From Erythroxylum novogranatense (Eukaryota > Streptophyta > Magnoliopsida > Malpighiales > Erythroxylaceae): a stretch of DNA of 64,000 bases. The stretch covers positions 38,451 to 102,450 of the forward strand of contig JAIWQS010000179.1 in the NCBI GenBank assembly GCA_029891385.1. The letters run 5' to 3'. The translations under genes and the position numbers were made by a program. The notes beneath the pieces were generated by a model that saw only the letters and a program-made list of their open reading frames with translations, was not told the DNA's origin and did no database searches. Shown here in pieces: positions 10,692 to 20,960 of this stretch. Position 1 is the first letter of the stretch. Each line of letters starts with the position of its first letter.

Positions 10692-13600
10692 ACTCCTCCT
10701 TTGTTTTGTGCAGCCAGCACTCCTACCATCTTCCTTAAAGACTCAAATCTCCATTTTGGTAATGCCTTAGTGAACAAATCAGCAAGCTGAAAGTTGGATC
10801 TGCAAAATGCCATTTTAATTTCCCTTTCTTCAATCAATTCCCTAACATAATGGTACTTCACCTTCATATGCTTGGTTCTCACATGATCAGATGGATTTTC
10901 AGCCATGGAAATGGCAGCACTTGAATCACAATAAATGGTTACACAATTTTCCTTCAACTCATCCAAATCCTTCAAGACTTTCTTCAACCATTGAGCTTGT
11001 TTGGCAGCCATATTGACAGCCACATATTCAGCTTCAGCTGAAGATTGTGCTACACTCCTTTGCTTCTTTGAACACCAAGAAAACACTCCCGAACCCAAGC
11101 TACAACAATAACCACTCCTACTTTTGCATTCACTACTTCCAGCATAACTAGCATCACTAAACACATACAATTCAACATTTTCCCTTTTTCCAAACCAAAT
11201 TCCATGATCAATAGTGTGCTTAACATACCTTAGTATCCTTCTAGCATACAAAGCATGTTGTCTAGATGGGTTTTGATTAAAACTAGCCATTATATTCACA
11301 GCACATGCAATGTCGGGTCTTGAAGCACATAAATACATTAAAGAGCCAATCATGCTTCTATAATAAGACACATCGAATTGCTCACCTAACTTTGTGGTCT
11401 CCAACTTCAGCTGATGTTCCATGGGGGTTGACATGCCACTACTATCTTTCAAGTTGAATTTTTCGATCAACTCTTCAGCATATTTCCTTTGATGAATGAA
11501 AATCCCCTCTTTCCTTTGATCAATCTCCAATCCTAGGAAGTAACTCATCTCCCCTAGGTCTGTCATTTCAAATTCAGACCTCATTAACTCCTTGAAATCC
11601 TCCACAAGCTCCTCCTTAGTTCCAATTATGAGCAAATCATCCACATAAAGAGAACATATCAGTTTTTCATCTTTGTTTCCCTTCACATACAAAGTAGCCT
11701 CACTTTTGCTTCTTATGAAACCATTTTGCAACAAGTAGCTATTGATTCTTGAATACCAAGCTCTTGGAGCTTGTTTCAAGCCATAAAGAGCCTTCACTAG
11801 CTTGTAAACTTTCTGCTCTTTTCCTTCTTTTACATAACCTTCGGGTTGCTTCAAGTATACATCTTCATCCAACATCCCATTGAGAAAAGCACTCTTCACA
11901 TCCATTTGATGCACTTTCCATCCATTATTTGCTCCTAATGCCAACAACAATCTCACGTTGTCAAGCCTAGCTCTTCGGAGCATATGTCTCGTGTAATCCA
12001 CTCCATATTCTTGTTTGTAACCTCTCACAACCAATCTAGCTTTGAGCTTGTTGATTGATCCATCCGGGTTGAGCTTGGTTTTGTAAATCCACTTTGAATC
12101 CACCATTTTAGTTTCAGCTGAAGGTAGATCCACCAGCAGCCAAGTCCCATTTTCCTCTATTGATTTGATTTCTTCATCCATTGGTCCGTGCCAAATTCCT
12201 TGCTTGATTGCTTGATTATATGTCTTTGGTTCAGCTCTAGGCGGCATAGCACATTCAAGCATCATATATGCATCATTTGGTTCTTCATCTGCTACATTAT
12301 ACCTGAAATCAAAAATAGGGTTAGTTTCATTATAAATCGAGGCTAGATCTCTCGTTTTGTGGGCACTATTTGAGCTTGCATCCTCCCCTTGAACTTCAGA
12401 ACCTGAATCATCACTTCCTGAACTAGGTGATGGCTCTTCTTGGTTCCTTTCCTCTTCAGAATTGCTGGAATTTCCAGCAGCTGTCACTCCTTCATCTCTT
12501 TGATTCCTTTGCTCTTCAAGATTGTCATAATTTCCAGCTGCTATCTCTTCATCATGTGGTTCTTCTCTTGCAACTTCTTGACCAATTGGCTCATTTAATG
12601 GTATTTCAACTCTAACTCCTTCTAACTTCTTCACTGAATGCTCATCCCACTTCCAACCTTCATTTTCATCAAATTTAACATCTCTAGATACAAACATATT
12701 CTTGGTTTCTGGATTATATATCCTATACCCTTTGGATTTCAAGCTATATCCCATCATTACCCCTTTCATTGCCTTCTCATCCAACTTTGTCCTCTTTGGT
12801 TCAGGAATGTGCATGTATGCAACACATCCGAATACTCTCAACTGATGTACCTTAGGTTTAACTCCAAACCAAGCTTCAAATGGTGTCATCTCCTTCAAGG
12901 CTCTTGTTTTTAATCGATTCTGCACATAGACAGCAGTGAAACATGCTTCAAGCCAAAAACTCTTTGGAACTTTCATGCCAAACATCATAGCTTTAGCCAT
13001 CTCAACAATTGATCTATTCTTCCTCTCTGAAATTCCATTTTGCTGAGGTGAATATGCAACTGAAAACTGATGGAAAATCCCTTCTTTTTCAAAGTAATTC
13101 TTCATCTCCTTCGAAATATATTCACCTCCCCTATCACTTCTCAAGCACCTCAATTTATTCCCACATTGTGCTTCAGCTTCAGCCCTCCATACTTTAAAGA
13201 TGCCAAACACTTGATCTTTGCTCTTCATGAAATAAATCCAAGAGTATCTTGACACATCATCAATAAACTCCACATAATACCTACTCCCTCCAATAGATGG
13301 TGTCTCCATTGGTCCACAAACATCAGTGTGTACCAATTGTAATTTTTCTGAAGCTCTCCAATCACTGGTTGGATATGGTAACACATGGCTCTTGCCTTTT
13401 GCACAAGCCTCACACACGGATTTCATCTTGTTACTCAATTGTGGTATACCATGAACCAACCCTTTCTTTTGCATTTCAATAACATAATCCAAATTTGCAT
13501 GTCCATATCTTTGATGCCATAATTGAGTCATTTCTGTCAATGAAAGTGCAGCAAATGCACCATCCACTTCTTGCATTTTAATCTTGAAAACTCTATTAAC

Positions 13601-14827
13601 CATTGGCACTCTATGCACTAGATCTCCTTGCTCATTGAAAATTCTGCACATTTCATCTTCAAAATACACTTTATACTTCCTTTCCAACAGCTGACCAACA
13701 CTAATTAAATTTTGATCAAGTTCAGGAATGTAATACACATCATCAAGGATTGCATTTCCAGCTTTTGTATTTAACTCCACAGCCCCCTTCCAAGAAACCG
13801 GTATAATTTCACCATTTCCAATCTTCACTACCATGTTTACATTTGTATCTCTCTTCACAAATGCCCCTTTCCTTCTTGTCATATGATTTGAGCATCCACT
13901 ATCCACTAGCCATTCACTTTCCTTCTCCTCTTTTGCTTCAGCCAAACAAATCTCTGCATCAGATTTTTCATTTCGAATTGGATTGCATGACTCCACTACA
14001 AAGGCACTCTCTTCTATTACTGGTTTTTCTGTCACTTTGCAAGCTTGAGATGAGTTTGGATGATTGTTTGAAGGGCTAGGTTGGATATTTGGACTGATTT
14101 CAGAAGGTTGTGGAGGTTGTTGAGATGATGGATTGTGCATAGGAAAGGCATTTTGTGGCTGATGGCTTAAGGTTGGTGATTGGTTCGAATGGTATGGCAT
14201 TTGGTGAGTATAGGCTGAATGAGATGCATATGGTTGAGTTGTTTGTGGTTGAGGTGTGTAGGCTTGATTTATTTGAGGTTGTGAGGTGAATGTGGTGTAT
14301 ATGTTGCATTTTCGAATTTGCAACATAATGAGCTTGATAAGTTTGTGGTTTAGGAGCATTTTGGTAAGGTTGAGGAGGATTGGTTGATTTGGTGACATAG
14401 CTTGCTTTTGTAAGGATGGATTGGTGGTGGTTTGCCAAAATGGGGCTTTGAGGATTTTGTTGTTCTTGCATCCACTTCTCATAACATACCCTATTTGAAT
14501 GCCCTCTTTTCCTACAATGTATGCAATCCACATTTTCATTCCAAAAGCATTCATCACTCCATGATTTGTCTTCCCACAAAATTTGCAACTTGGATACATT
14601 CCCCACCTTGAACTCCTAGATCCACTTTGCAATCGGTTTGAGCTATTTCCAGATATTGGTTGGTTGGTTGGTAGTTTTGGGGATGGTTCATGTAAGGCAT
14701 TTGATGAGGGAATGGTGTTTGAGGATACATTGGAGGTAGTGATATTGAATGTGGTTTTGGTGATAATTCGGTTTTGTGGACATGTGGACTGATATGGATT
14801 TTGAAGGTTTGGAGGATAATTTTGCAA
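10445..14827 (-). CDS. copia Pol polyprotein (protease, integrase, RT, RNase H)
   Basis: This long open frame of 1460 codons encodes most of a Ty1/copia Pol. Domains in order (approximate residues): protease LVDSGCSNHM (about 310); the GAG-pre-integrase motif LWHQRYGHANLD; integrase with the catalytic triad in HTDVCGP (about 500), RSDRGGEY and QQNGISERKNR (about 597); reverse transcriptase with YVDDLLIIG (about 1062); and copia-type RNase H with SDASYAGSS and CDSSAA (about 1225-1305), ending near FTKALPKWRFESLRK. These enzymes copy the element's RNA and integrate it. The frame reads on past the polypurine tract into the 3' LTR, adding about 80 unrelated C-terminal residues. Its first 100 or so codons are out of frame with gag: the zinc knuckle CIHCRKRGHSNRVC lies in the overlapping frame 14606-14100. 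One frameshift therefore separates Gag from Pol. Confidence 0.85.
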   Translation of the reverse strand: MQNYPPNLQNPYQSTCPQNRIITKTTFNITTSNVSSNTIPSSNALHEPSPKLPTNQPISGNSSNRLQSGSRSSRWGMYPSCKFCGKTNHGVMNAFGMKMWIAYIVGKEGIQIGYVMRSGCKNNKILKAPFWQTTTNPSLQKQAMSPNQPILLNLTKMLLNHKLIKLIMLQIRKCNIYTTFTSQPQINQAYTPQPQTTQPYASHSAYTHQMPYHSNQSPTLSHQPQNAFPMHNPSSQQPPQPSEISPNIQPSPSNNHPNSSQACKVTEKPVIEESAFVVESCNPIRNEKSDAEICLAEAKEEKESEWLVDSGCSNHMTRRKGAFVKRDTNVNMVVKIGNGEIIPVSWKGAVELNTKAGNAILDDVYYIPELDQNLISVGQLLERKYKVYFEDEMCRIFNEQGDLVHRVPMVNRVFKIKMQEVDGAFAALSLTEMTQLWHQRYGHANLDYVIEMQKKGLVHGIPQLSNKMKSVCEACAKGKSHVLPYPTSDWRASEKLQLVHTDVCGPMETPSIGGSRYYVEFIDDVSRYSWIYFMKSKDQVFGIFKVWRAEAEAQCGNKLRCLRSDRGGEYISKEMKNYFEKEGIFHQFSVAYSPQQNGISERKNRSIVEMAKAMMFGMKVPKSFWLEACFTAVYVQNRLKTRALKEMTPFEAWFGVKPKVHQLRVFGCVAYMHIPEPKRTKLDEKAMKGVMMGYSLKSKGYRIYNPETKNMFVSRDVKFDENEGWKWDEHSVKKLEGVRVEIPLNEPIGQEVAREEPHDEEIAAGNYDNLEEQRNQRDEGVTAAGNSSNSEEERNQEEPSPSSGSDDSGSEVQGEDASSNSAHKTRDLASIYNETNPIFDFRYNVADEEPNDAYMMLECAMPPRAEPKTYNQAIKQGIWHGPMDEEIKSIEENGTWLLVDLPSAETKMVDSKWIYKTKLNPDGSINKLKARLVVRGYKQEYGVDYTRHMLRRARLDNVRLLLALGANNGWKVHQMDVKSAFLNGMLDEDVYLKQPEGYVKEGKEQKVYKLVKALYGLKQAPRAWYSRINSYLLQNGFIRSKSEATLYVKGNKDEKLICSLYVDDLLIIGTKEELVEDFKELMRSEFEMTDLGEMSYFLGLEIDQRKEGIFIHQRKYAEELIEKFNLKDSSGMSTPMEHQLKLETTKLGEQFDVSYYRSMIGSLMYLCASRPDIACAVNIMASFNQNPSRQHALYARRILRYVKHTIDHGIWFGKRENVELYVFSDASYAGSSECKSRSGYCCSLGSGVFSWCSKKQRSVAQSSAEAEYVAVNMAAKQAQWLKKVLKDLDELKENCVTIYCDSSAAISMAENPSDHVRTKHMKVKYHYVRELIEEREIKMAFCRSNFQLADLFTKALPKWRFESLRKMVGVLAAQNKGGVVDLCCLMQPAMLKIVEEITSSMKVKRKSKMKNKIPAMKRKLEMMVLRAIQRCLDSKTKVRMIGSDEQSQISKKVEVTCDEN
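10692..10710 (-). promoter_or_regulatory. Polypurine tract of the copia element
   Basis: On the coding (minus) strand the sequence ACAAAACAAAGGAGGAGT directly precedes the 3' LTR start TGTTGATC. This is the expected position and composition of the plus-strand primer. Confidence 0.7.
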
Positions 14828-15490
14828 ATGTGAAGGTATTTGAGGTTGGACAACATTTGAATCAAGGTGGTTTTGGGTTGGATTTGTGGTTTGGGTGAGG
14901 TTTGGAGGATTTTCAGCACCTTAAATCTTTCACCTTCAAAGCATACTCTTCCCTTCTCTTCAACTCCATGTCTCTCTTCACGCATCTCCAACACATTAAA
15001 TACTTGCTCCAATGTGATGTAACTTGGATCATTGGTAAATTGCCACTCCACAAGTGCAATAGTTGCTTCAAATCTCAAAGGTAATCTGCTCAAGAACTTG
15101 TCTACTAACCTATCAATATTGGTGTTTTCTCCAAACTCTTTCAAATTGTTGAACCAAATTCATGAACCTTGTTTTGCAGCCCCACACTTTCTTCATCTCT
15201 CATCGAGAAGTTCTCAAACTTCTCATCACACCTTGCTTCTTCAACCTTAATGATCGAGTAGAACCCACATATTCAAGTTTCAATGTTTCCCATAGCTCTT
15301 TGGCACTTTTGCAACTTGCATGTCTCAATAAAATTGCTTCACTCACTACCGATCTCAAGAAAACAAGAGCTTTAAAATCTTTATCCTCTCTTGTCTAACT
15401 CTTGTTTGTTGTTGTTCGGTTAAATCACCATATCTTCAACTTCAATCACTCCTTCACTCACAACATCCCACCATTCAACTTCGTGTTCTT
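14554..15490 (-). pseudogene. copia Gag region (frameshifted)
   Basis: Minus-strand frames between about 15490 and 14100 encode a copia Gag of the UBN2/RVT type. Pieces seen are an N-terminal part with EVEWWDVVSEGV, a middle part with KSAKELWETLKLEYVG, then LVDKFLSRLPLRFEATIALVE with EQVFNVLEMREER (14554-15144), and a zinc knuckle CIHCRKRGHSNRVC (about 14480-14525). Gag forms the particle around the element RNA. At least two frameshifts and stops break the chain (near 15415 and 15150). Because losses at CAG/CTG sites are common in this element, some breaks may be sequencing artefacts. Confidence 0.7.
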
Positions 15491-15493
15491 TTT

Positions 15494-15604
15494 CCAAAGA
15501 ATCGAGACTTGGCACTTGCATCGATCTGAAGTTTAAACTTTGTTGAAGCCTTTCATTGCTTCGCACCTACCATCCACAGTGGTATCGAGCCGTGTTCTTG
15601 TGAC
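15494..15604 (+). other. Inverted segment: LTR end, tRNA-Met primer site and leader
   Basis: The plus strand here reads LTR end CCTACCATCCACA (to 15577), then TGGTATCGAGCC (a primer site for initiator tRNA-Met, expected TGGTATCAGAGC, lacking one A), then a short leader GTGTTCTTGTGAC. This is the correct sense order, but it sits on the strand opposite to gag-pol. Breakpoints fall at the gag side and about 100 bp inside the LTR. Short inverted similarity at the breakpoint (AAGTC..AAGAAC..GCTC on the minus strand of both versions) could have promoted the flip. As arranged, the primer site does not face gag. Confidence 0.65.
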
Positions 15605-17024
15605 TTTAGCGAATGAGCAAGCCGCAATGAAACCTTCTGAAGTCAAGCTTGAGTTGAATCGATTTTCCAAAGAACAAAGTCCCAAAGAAAAGCACTTCAG
15701 CAAAAATAACTTGTCCTCAACCACTCCATCGTAAATGTAACCTCAAGCCTTCAAACTTGACAAGCCTCTGTCCGCACTATTCCAACAAATGCCACTTCTA
15801 TGCTAAATGAGATTTTTACTTCAAGAAAGGAAAGTTTTGTTGATGTACATTATTTGTAACCTTTAAGCTTGATATATTCTCAGATAATGGTCATTCACTA
15901 GCAACAATGTGACTAACTCTCCAATATTTGCAAAAACAGAATCAGATATGTAAACCGAAGCAATAAGCCTTCAAGAAAATGAAATTCTGCACTTTCAAAT
16001 CTGCTTTGTTTCCATTCTTAGAGACTATCCTTCATGCTACTCACCTTACACACATATGCAACAACTCAAGAACAATGGTAATTACAAAAGTAATATACTA
16101 AATCGGTGAAAAATAGAAGATGAAGTTTTCAGAAATTTTGCAGCTACTATTCTTCGTTTCATCAATGAAAAGAAAACTATGGTTTTGAGCTTCTTCTACT
16201 TAGCTCCTCACACAACTCAACATGCTCACATATGTAATAACACCAAATCAACAGAAGAACAAGGAAAATAGCGAAACCGATGAAGAGAGGAAAATGAGAT
16301 TTTCACAAATAGTTGCTGCTACTGTTCATTCATACGAAAGAGAAGGTTTTGAGCTTTTTAATTGCTCTTCACACCATTCTTGCTTGTTTTACATCAATGG
16401 TCTAGAATGAAAAGGAAAAGCAGCTAATGTGTAGGATTTTGACAAGTTTCATCCTCTCATTGGTTCAGCTGTAACAAAAATAAATTGTTGGACAAAACAA
16501 TAACAAAAGCTGACACAAGGATTTCCTAATTAGTGAAAGCTGAAAAAGTAGATAAAAAAAGTTAAAAGTTGCTTGAAAACAATGGGAACAAGAAGGTTGA
16601 TGCTCGACTTTCATTTCTTCATTGCCTATAATTGCTTTTAACTTCAAATTTGCAGATCTGTTGACTTGTAACACTTTAATTACTTCAGGTTTATAACTTC
16701 AGAAATTGCTTCAGACATTAAAACTCTGCTTCTGGTTTTTTGCTGCACTTGCTGCTCATCTTCAAACTCTTCATTCTTCAATTTTCATCACATGTAACTT
16801 CAACCTTCTTGCTTATCTGACTTTGCTCATCACTTCCAATCATTCGGACTTTTGTTTTTGAATCCAAACACCTCTGAATTGCTCTCAAAACCATCATCTC
16901 TAGCTTCCTCTTCATTGCTGGAATTTTGTTCTTCATTTTACTCTTCCTCTTCACTTTCATTGAACTTGTTATTTCCTCCACAATCTTCAACATAGCTGGC
17001 TGCATTAAACAACATAGATCAACA
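15494..17024 (-). repeat. 5' LTR of the copia element, with an inverted inner end
   Basis: 15605-17024 aligns with 9260-10691 in the same orientation. The remaining inner end (15494-15577) is homologous to 9148-9250 but inverted. The right terminus GATCAACA abuts the ACTTC duplication. Confidence 0.8.
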
Positions 17025-19070
17025 ACTTCCGGGAGTGTTGGCTTGACTCCCCACATAGCTTCGACCAGTGGGGAAGACGGCGCTGGAACTAGTAAAGACG
17101 GGGAAATTATGGATCTTGTCCAAGAAAAAAGAATGCTTGGAAAGAAACTGAAGAAGTTGAATGAAGATCTGATTCGAGTTAGACGAGCCTTTAGCAGAGA
17201 CAAACAAGTCGGTGGCGACTTTGTCGACTTATTCACGAAGCTTCAATCCAAAGCCCAACATCTCCAACGCATTTGCAAGAATTTGCGGGCCGCTAACGGC
17301 CAGAGTGACGAGCACCTTCGACAATTTTTCGCCACCATCAATGAGATATGTAAAATATCTTCCGAGTTGGGCATCCGCTTTGAGAAACAAGGGCACGTTA
17401 GAGTGGATAGTGCTTCCAGCTTGATAGACCATCTCCTCAAACAACCTGCTTACCAAGAATATAGTTCGTTCAAGATCTTTGAGGCATGTTTTAAGGAACT
17501 CGATAACGAATCCCGGCATCGTTTGTTCTGCTTCTCAGTTTTCCCAGAGGGTTCTATTGTGAGGAAGCAAGTGCTAATGCACTGGTGGATTGGAGAGGAT
17601 TTGTTCAAGTCTAAAGGCCCTGAGTTTCATGCTGATGAGATAACAGATGAGATACTGAGAAATTACTGCGATAGGCGTTTTATAGAGCCTGCGATGGGGG
17701 AGGGGAAAGTAATTGGGTTTAAGATGAATCCAGTGATTCGTTATGTTGTTATTTACCTTGCAGAGCGAAAAGGGTTCATGGATTTTGACTTCTCCTGGAG
17801 ACCAACTGGGAATTTTCATATAGCAAGAGGGCGTGCTTGGTGGACACTGAAGAGGAAGTAATTCTGGGCAACTAATGGGATTTGATAATCCCTAAAGTTG
17901 CAAACTTTATTCTATGTCAGCGGCCGCTCATGACCTGACACCACAATGGTTCTCTAGCATAAGAAATGTTAAAATCATCTGTTTGAGAAGGTGGGAGCTC
18001 AAAGGTAAAGAAGAAGACATTCAAGAGGAATTGGGAAGTAAAAAAGAAGACATTGAAGAGGAATTGGAAGGTAAAGAAGAAGACATTCAAACATGCCAGA
18101 AAGGAGATGATAAACTGCGCCGACCAAGTAGCGAATCTCCCACTTTTGGACCGTCAACCAAGCTCCTGCAGGGTCTCAAGTATTTGAAAATCTCAAGTTT
18201 CTTAGCCTTGAAGGATTCCATAGGATGAGTGAGCTTCCTGTTGCTGCTAGGTCGCTTAAGAATCTTATCGTTTTGAATCTTAAAGACTGCAAGCGTCTGG
18301 CAACACTTCCAAACGATATAGGATTACTCAAAGACCTAACTCACTTGGATATTTCCGGATGCCAAGGTCTGAAATTCATGCCCATGGGGCTCAAGCAACT
18401 AACGGCGCTCCAAGTCCTAAAGGGGTTTGTTACAGGTGATCGCTATGAAGGCAGATTGGGATGTAAACTTGATGATTTAGTAGGATTGAAGAAGTTGAAG
18501 AAACTGAGCTTCATCATTCGCAACATAACACCCGAAGATCTGCTTGCTCTGAAGCGTTTTCCTTCTCTAAAAATACTTAGAATATCATGGGAAAAATCAT
18601 TCGATGGAGTTAACAGAGCGGATAGAAACGTGCAATGGCTTCCCCCAGGTCTGGAGAAACTTGACCTCCGGAGAATTCCAACTGGCGAGATTCACATTGG
18701 GGTAATGCCTCAAAAGCTTAAGAAGCTCTATATCATAGATGCAGATCTCTTGGAACTAAATCTTGGTCCAGCGGACTGCTTGAGGATACTACGTCTCCAA
18801 AACTTGTTTTCACTAATGGCCCTTAAATACTCACGGAAGTATTTAATGGACATTAGTGATAAATTCCACAACTGATTTATTGCAAAGTAGGTGGATTCTC
18901 TCGGTTAGAGGAGTTCTTAGACAGGATGATGAAATTAAAGGATTCCATAAGCTAGACGAGTCGTCCCCAACAGCTTGGGTGAAAACAATATTGAATTTTG
19001 AGAACTTGAGGCAAGATTTAGGATTCAAATGGTCATTTCTCTGTTAAACTGCAACACCAGCCTGTCAAAT
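17025..19070 (+). pseudogene. LRR resistance-type pseudogene, copy 1 (3' part)
   Basis: This is the continuation of the gene begun at 9077. It matches the paralogue at 36575-38600 along its whole length. Frame 1 (to 17861) covers the helical N-terminal region, the winged-helix segment FCFSVFPEGSIVRKQVLMHWW and the FKMNPVIRYVVIYLAE block. A missing T near 17814 (GGGAATTTTC against GGGAATTTTTC in copy 2) then shifts the frame and ends it at 17861. Later pieces (17914-18228 and 18225-18875) carry the KEEDI repeat and the leucine-rich repeats (LKNLIVLNLKDCKRLATLP and following), and the last shared block ends at FENLRQDLGFKW near 19030. The copia insertion and at least three indels make it a pseudogene. 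Separately, the LTR supplies an upstream ATG at 16926 that opens a chimeric frame into this sequence. Confidence 0.8.
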
Positions 19071-19082
19071 TAGCAGTTAGAT

Positions 19083-20241
19083 TGTTCCTATTTTCCAAGG
19101 AGTTATTGGTTTGTTTGTTCTGTTTTTATTGTTGGAGTTAGTGGGTCAGTAACTTTATGGAGTTGGTGGAGTAAGTTGATTTCGTGGCTTTGTAATTGCC
19201 TATTTAAGGCTTCATGTTGCTTTAGTTCAGCAATTTTAATTTTTAGCAGCAAATTCTCTTTTATTTTAGGCATTCTTGCCTCTTTATTTTTAACATTGTG
19301 GTATCAAAGCCACGCCTTTTTTGGCATAACTTGTAAGTTGGGTGAACCGTGAACATTTTATTTTTGTTGGCAAGATGACAGATCTCCATGTTGTTGGTGG
19401 ACTTAGAAAGCTCAACAACCAAAACTACAATTCTTCAGTCTTCTTGCATGATGTCTTATATGCAAGGCCAAGACTTGTGGAAGGTCGTTGACGGAAATGA
19501 AGTAGGCAAAAGATGCAAATGGTATGCTGCAGAAATGGAAGATTAAAGCAGGCAAAGCAATGTTTGCCTTAGACAATTGTGTAAGAAGATGTCCCAGAGC
19601 ACATTTGAGATGTCAGAACTCCCAAAGAAACTTGGGATATGTTTGCAAAGTTGTTTTCAAAGAAAAATGTTACGAGGCTTCAACTTTTAGAAAGCCAGTT
19701 ACTGTCAGTGGCGCAATGCGACATGACAATCGCACAATACTTTCACAAGGTGGAGTCGTTATGTCGGGAGATTTCAGAGTTGGATCCACAAGCTCCGATC
19801 AGGAAAACTAGGATGAAGAGAATAATTATCCATGGTTTAAGACCAGAATTCAGAGGCTTTGTTGCTGCGATATAGGGATGGCAGAATCAGCCGTCTTGTT
19901 GAGTTTTAGAATTTGTTCGCTAGCCAAGAAGCCTTGCGAAGGGGGCTCTCATGTAGGGGGAGCGTGGAAGCACCGTGGCAAAGGCAATAAGTTTTAGGGG
20001 AAGTGCCACAAGTGTGGGAAGAAAGGTCATATGGCAAAATTTTGTTGGTATGAGATGAAGCATATGAAAAGCAACGCTGCTACTTCCATCAAGATGGAGA
20101 AAAGTGAAGATGTTTGGTATGTTGAAGCCTGCTTCGCCACAAAAGAGGAGGTAGCACTTAGTGCGACAACTAAGCAGATTGACTACAACATTGTTGATTC
20201 TAGATGCTCAAACACGTGATAGTTGATAAAGAAAAGTTCCA
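19083..20241 (+). mobile_element. copia-B, copy 1: LTR end, primer site and gag remnant
   Basis: An LTR end (TTTTTAACA, to 19295) is followed by TGGTATCAAAGC (19299-19310), a near-perfect initiator tRNA-Met primer site. The LTR start is uncertain (TGTT at 19083 or 19130) because the other copy shares the same upstream gene sequence. Gag begins at ATG 19375 (MTDLHVVGGLRKLNNQNYNS) and is broken into frames to about 20230. Recognisable parts are LFSKKNVTRLQLLESQLLSV (19639-19875) and a zinc knuckle CHKCGKKGHMAKFCW near 20010-20050. About 130 bp present in copy 2 is deleted near 19940. Homology stops at about 20241, in the protease start. Confidence 0.75.
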
Positions 20242-20529
20242 ATTTTTTTCAAAAGTTTAAATTTGAAACTATATAAAAAAAGAAGTTTTATGTACATTTT
20301 TAAATTAATTAATGAGCATTTTTAGTCTTTTTTTGTCTTATATTTTACACATAATTATCAAAATATCTACAAATTCATCTTTATATTTATTTTGAGAGTT
20401 ATATAATATTATTTAACTTTTATATATTTTAATATTTATTTTATATTAGTTTACTTATGTTATAATACATATAAAAGATTTAATTATATATATTTTTATT
20501 TATGTTTCATATGGTTTAAAATTGTATAA
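20242..20529. other. AT-rich sequence between copia-B and the gypsy element
   Basis: Low-complexity AT-rich DNA with no open frame. It continues on the far side of the gypsy element at 33595. Its last five bases, TATAA (20525-20529), are the gypsy target duplication. Confidence 0.5.
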
Positions 20530-20960
20530 TGGTCGGGTCGGTCGTACTGGGGCCGAACCCAGTCATAACGACCCATGGGCCGATCAGTCCATTCCTCAAA
20601 GATCAGTCTTGTGCTTATTGGTCATGCCAAGCTCAGGTCCAGTCCACGATCTCCATGGCCCATTCGCAGGTGAAAGTCTCCCATGCACACGTAAAGACTT
20701 AAACCTAGCTACAGCTCCATATATAAGGTATAATTCTATCATAACAGAGATACGTAATCATAACCCTAGTTCTCTCTGCTCACAACGAACATACCTTCAC
20801 CAAAAGATTGACTTGAGCGTCGGAGGGGCATATCGGGAAACGACCCCCGACGTGCCTTCTTTGTTTTGTAGGAACCTTCAAGCCAGAATTCACGTGTTCA
20901 GCAGTCAACCTCATGGATCCAAACAGCAACGCACAGCCTCGCCAGAATCCGGCAGAACCA
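20530..20960 (+). repeat. 5' LTR of the gypsy element
   Basis: 431 bp, TG...CA, matching 33159-33589. A TATA box (TATATAA, 20720-20726) lies in the expected promoter position. The LTR is followed by TGGCACCCATCATGGGG (from 20963), a degenerate form of the Asp-tRNA primer site (TGGCGCC...GGGG) typical of this lineage. Confidence 0.88.

Larger units (their letters stand above)
9148..17024 (-). mobile_element. Full-length Ty1/copia element inserted in LRR gene copy 1
   Basis: Ends TGTGGATGG...GATCAACA are flanked by a perfect 5-bp target duplication ACTTC (9143-9147, 17025-17029). The paralogous gene at 36184-38619 shows the empty site. LTRs lie at 9148-10691 (3') and about 15494-17024 (5'). 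Gag and pol read on the minus strand in the copia order gag, protease, integrase, reverse transcriptase, RNase H. The total is 7877 bp. The pol frame is almost intact, so the insertion looks fairly recent. Two oddities stand out: the end of the 5' LTR with the primer site is inverted, and LTR differences cluster at CAG/CTG sites. Confidence 0.9.
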
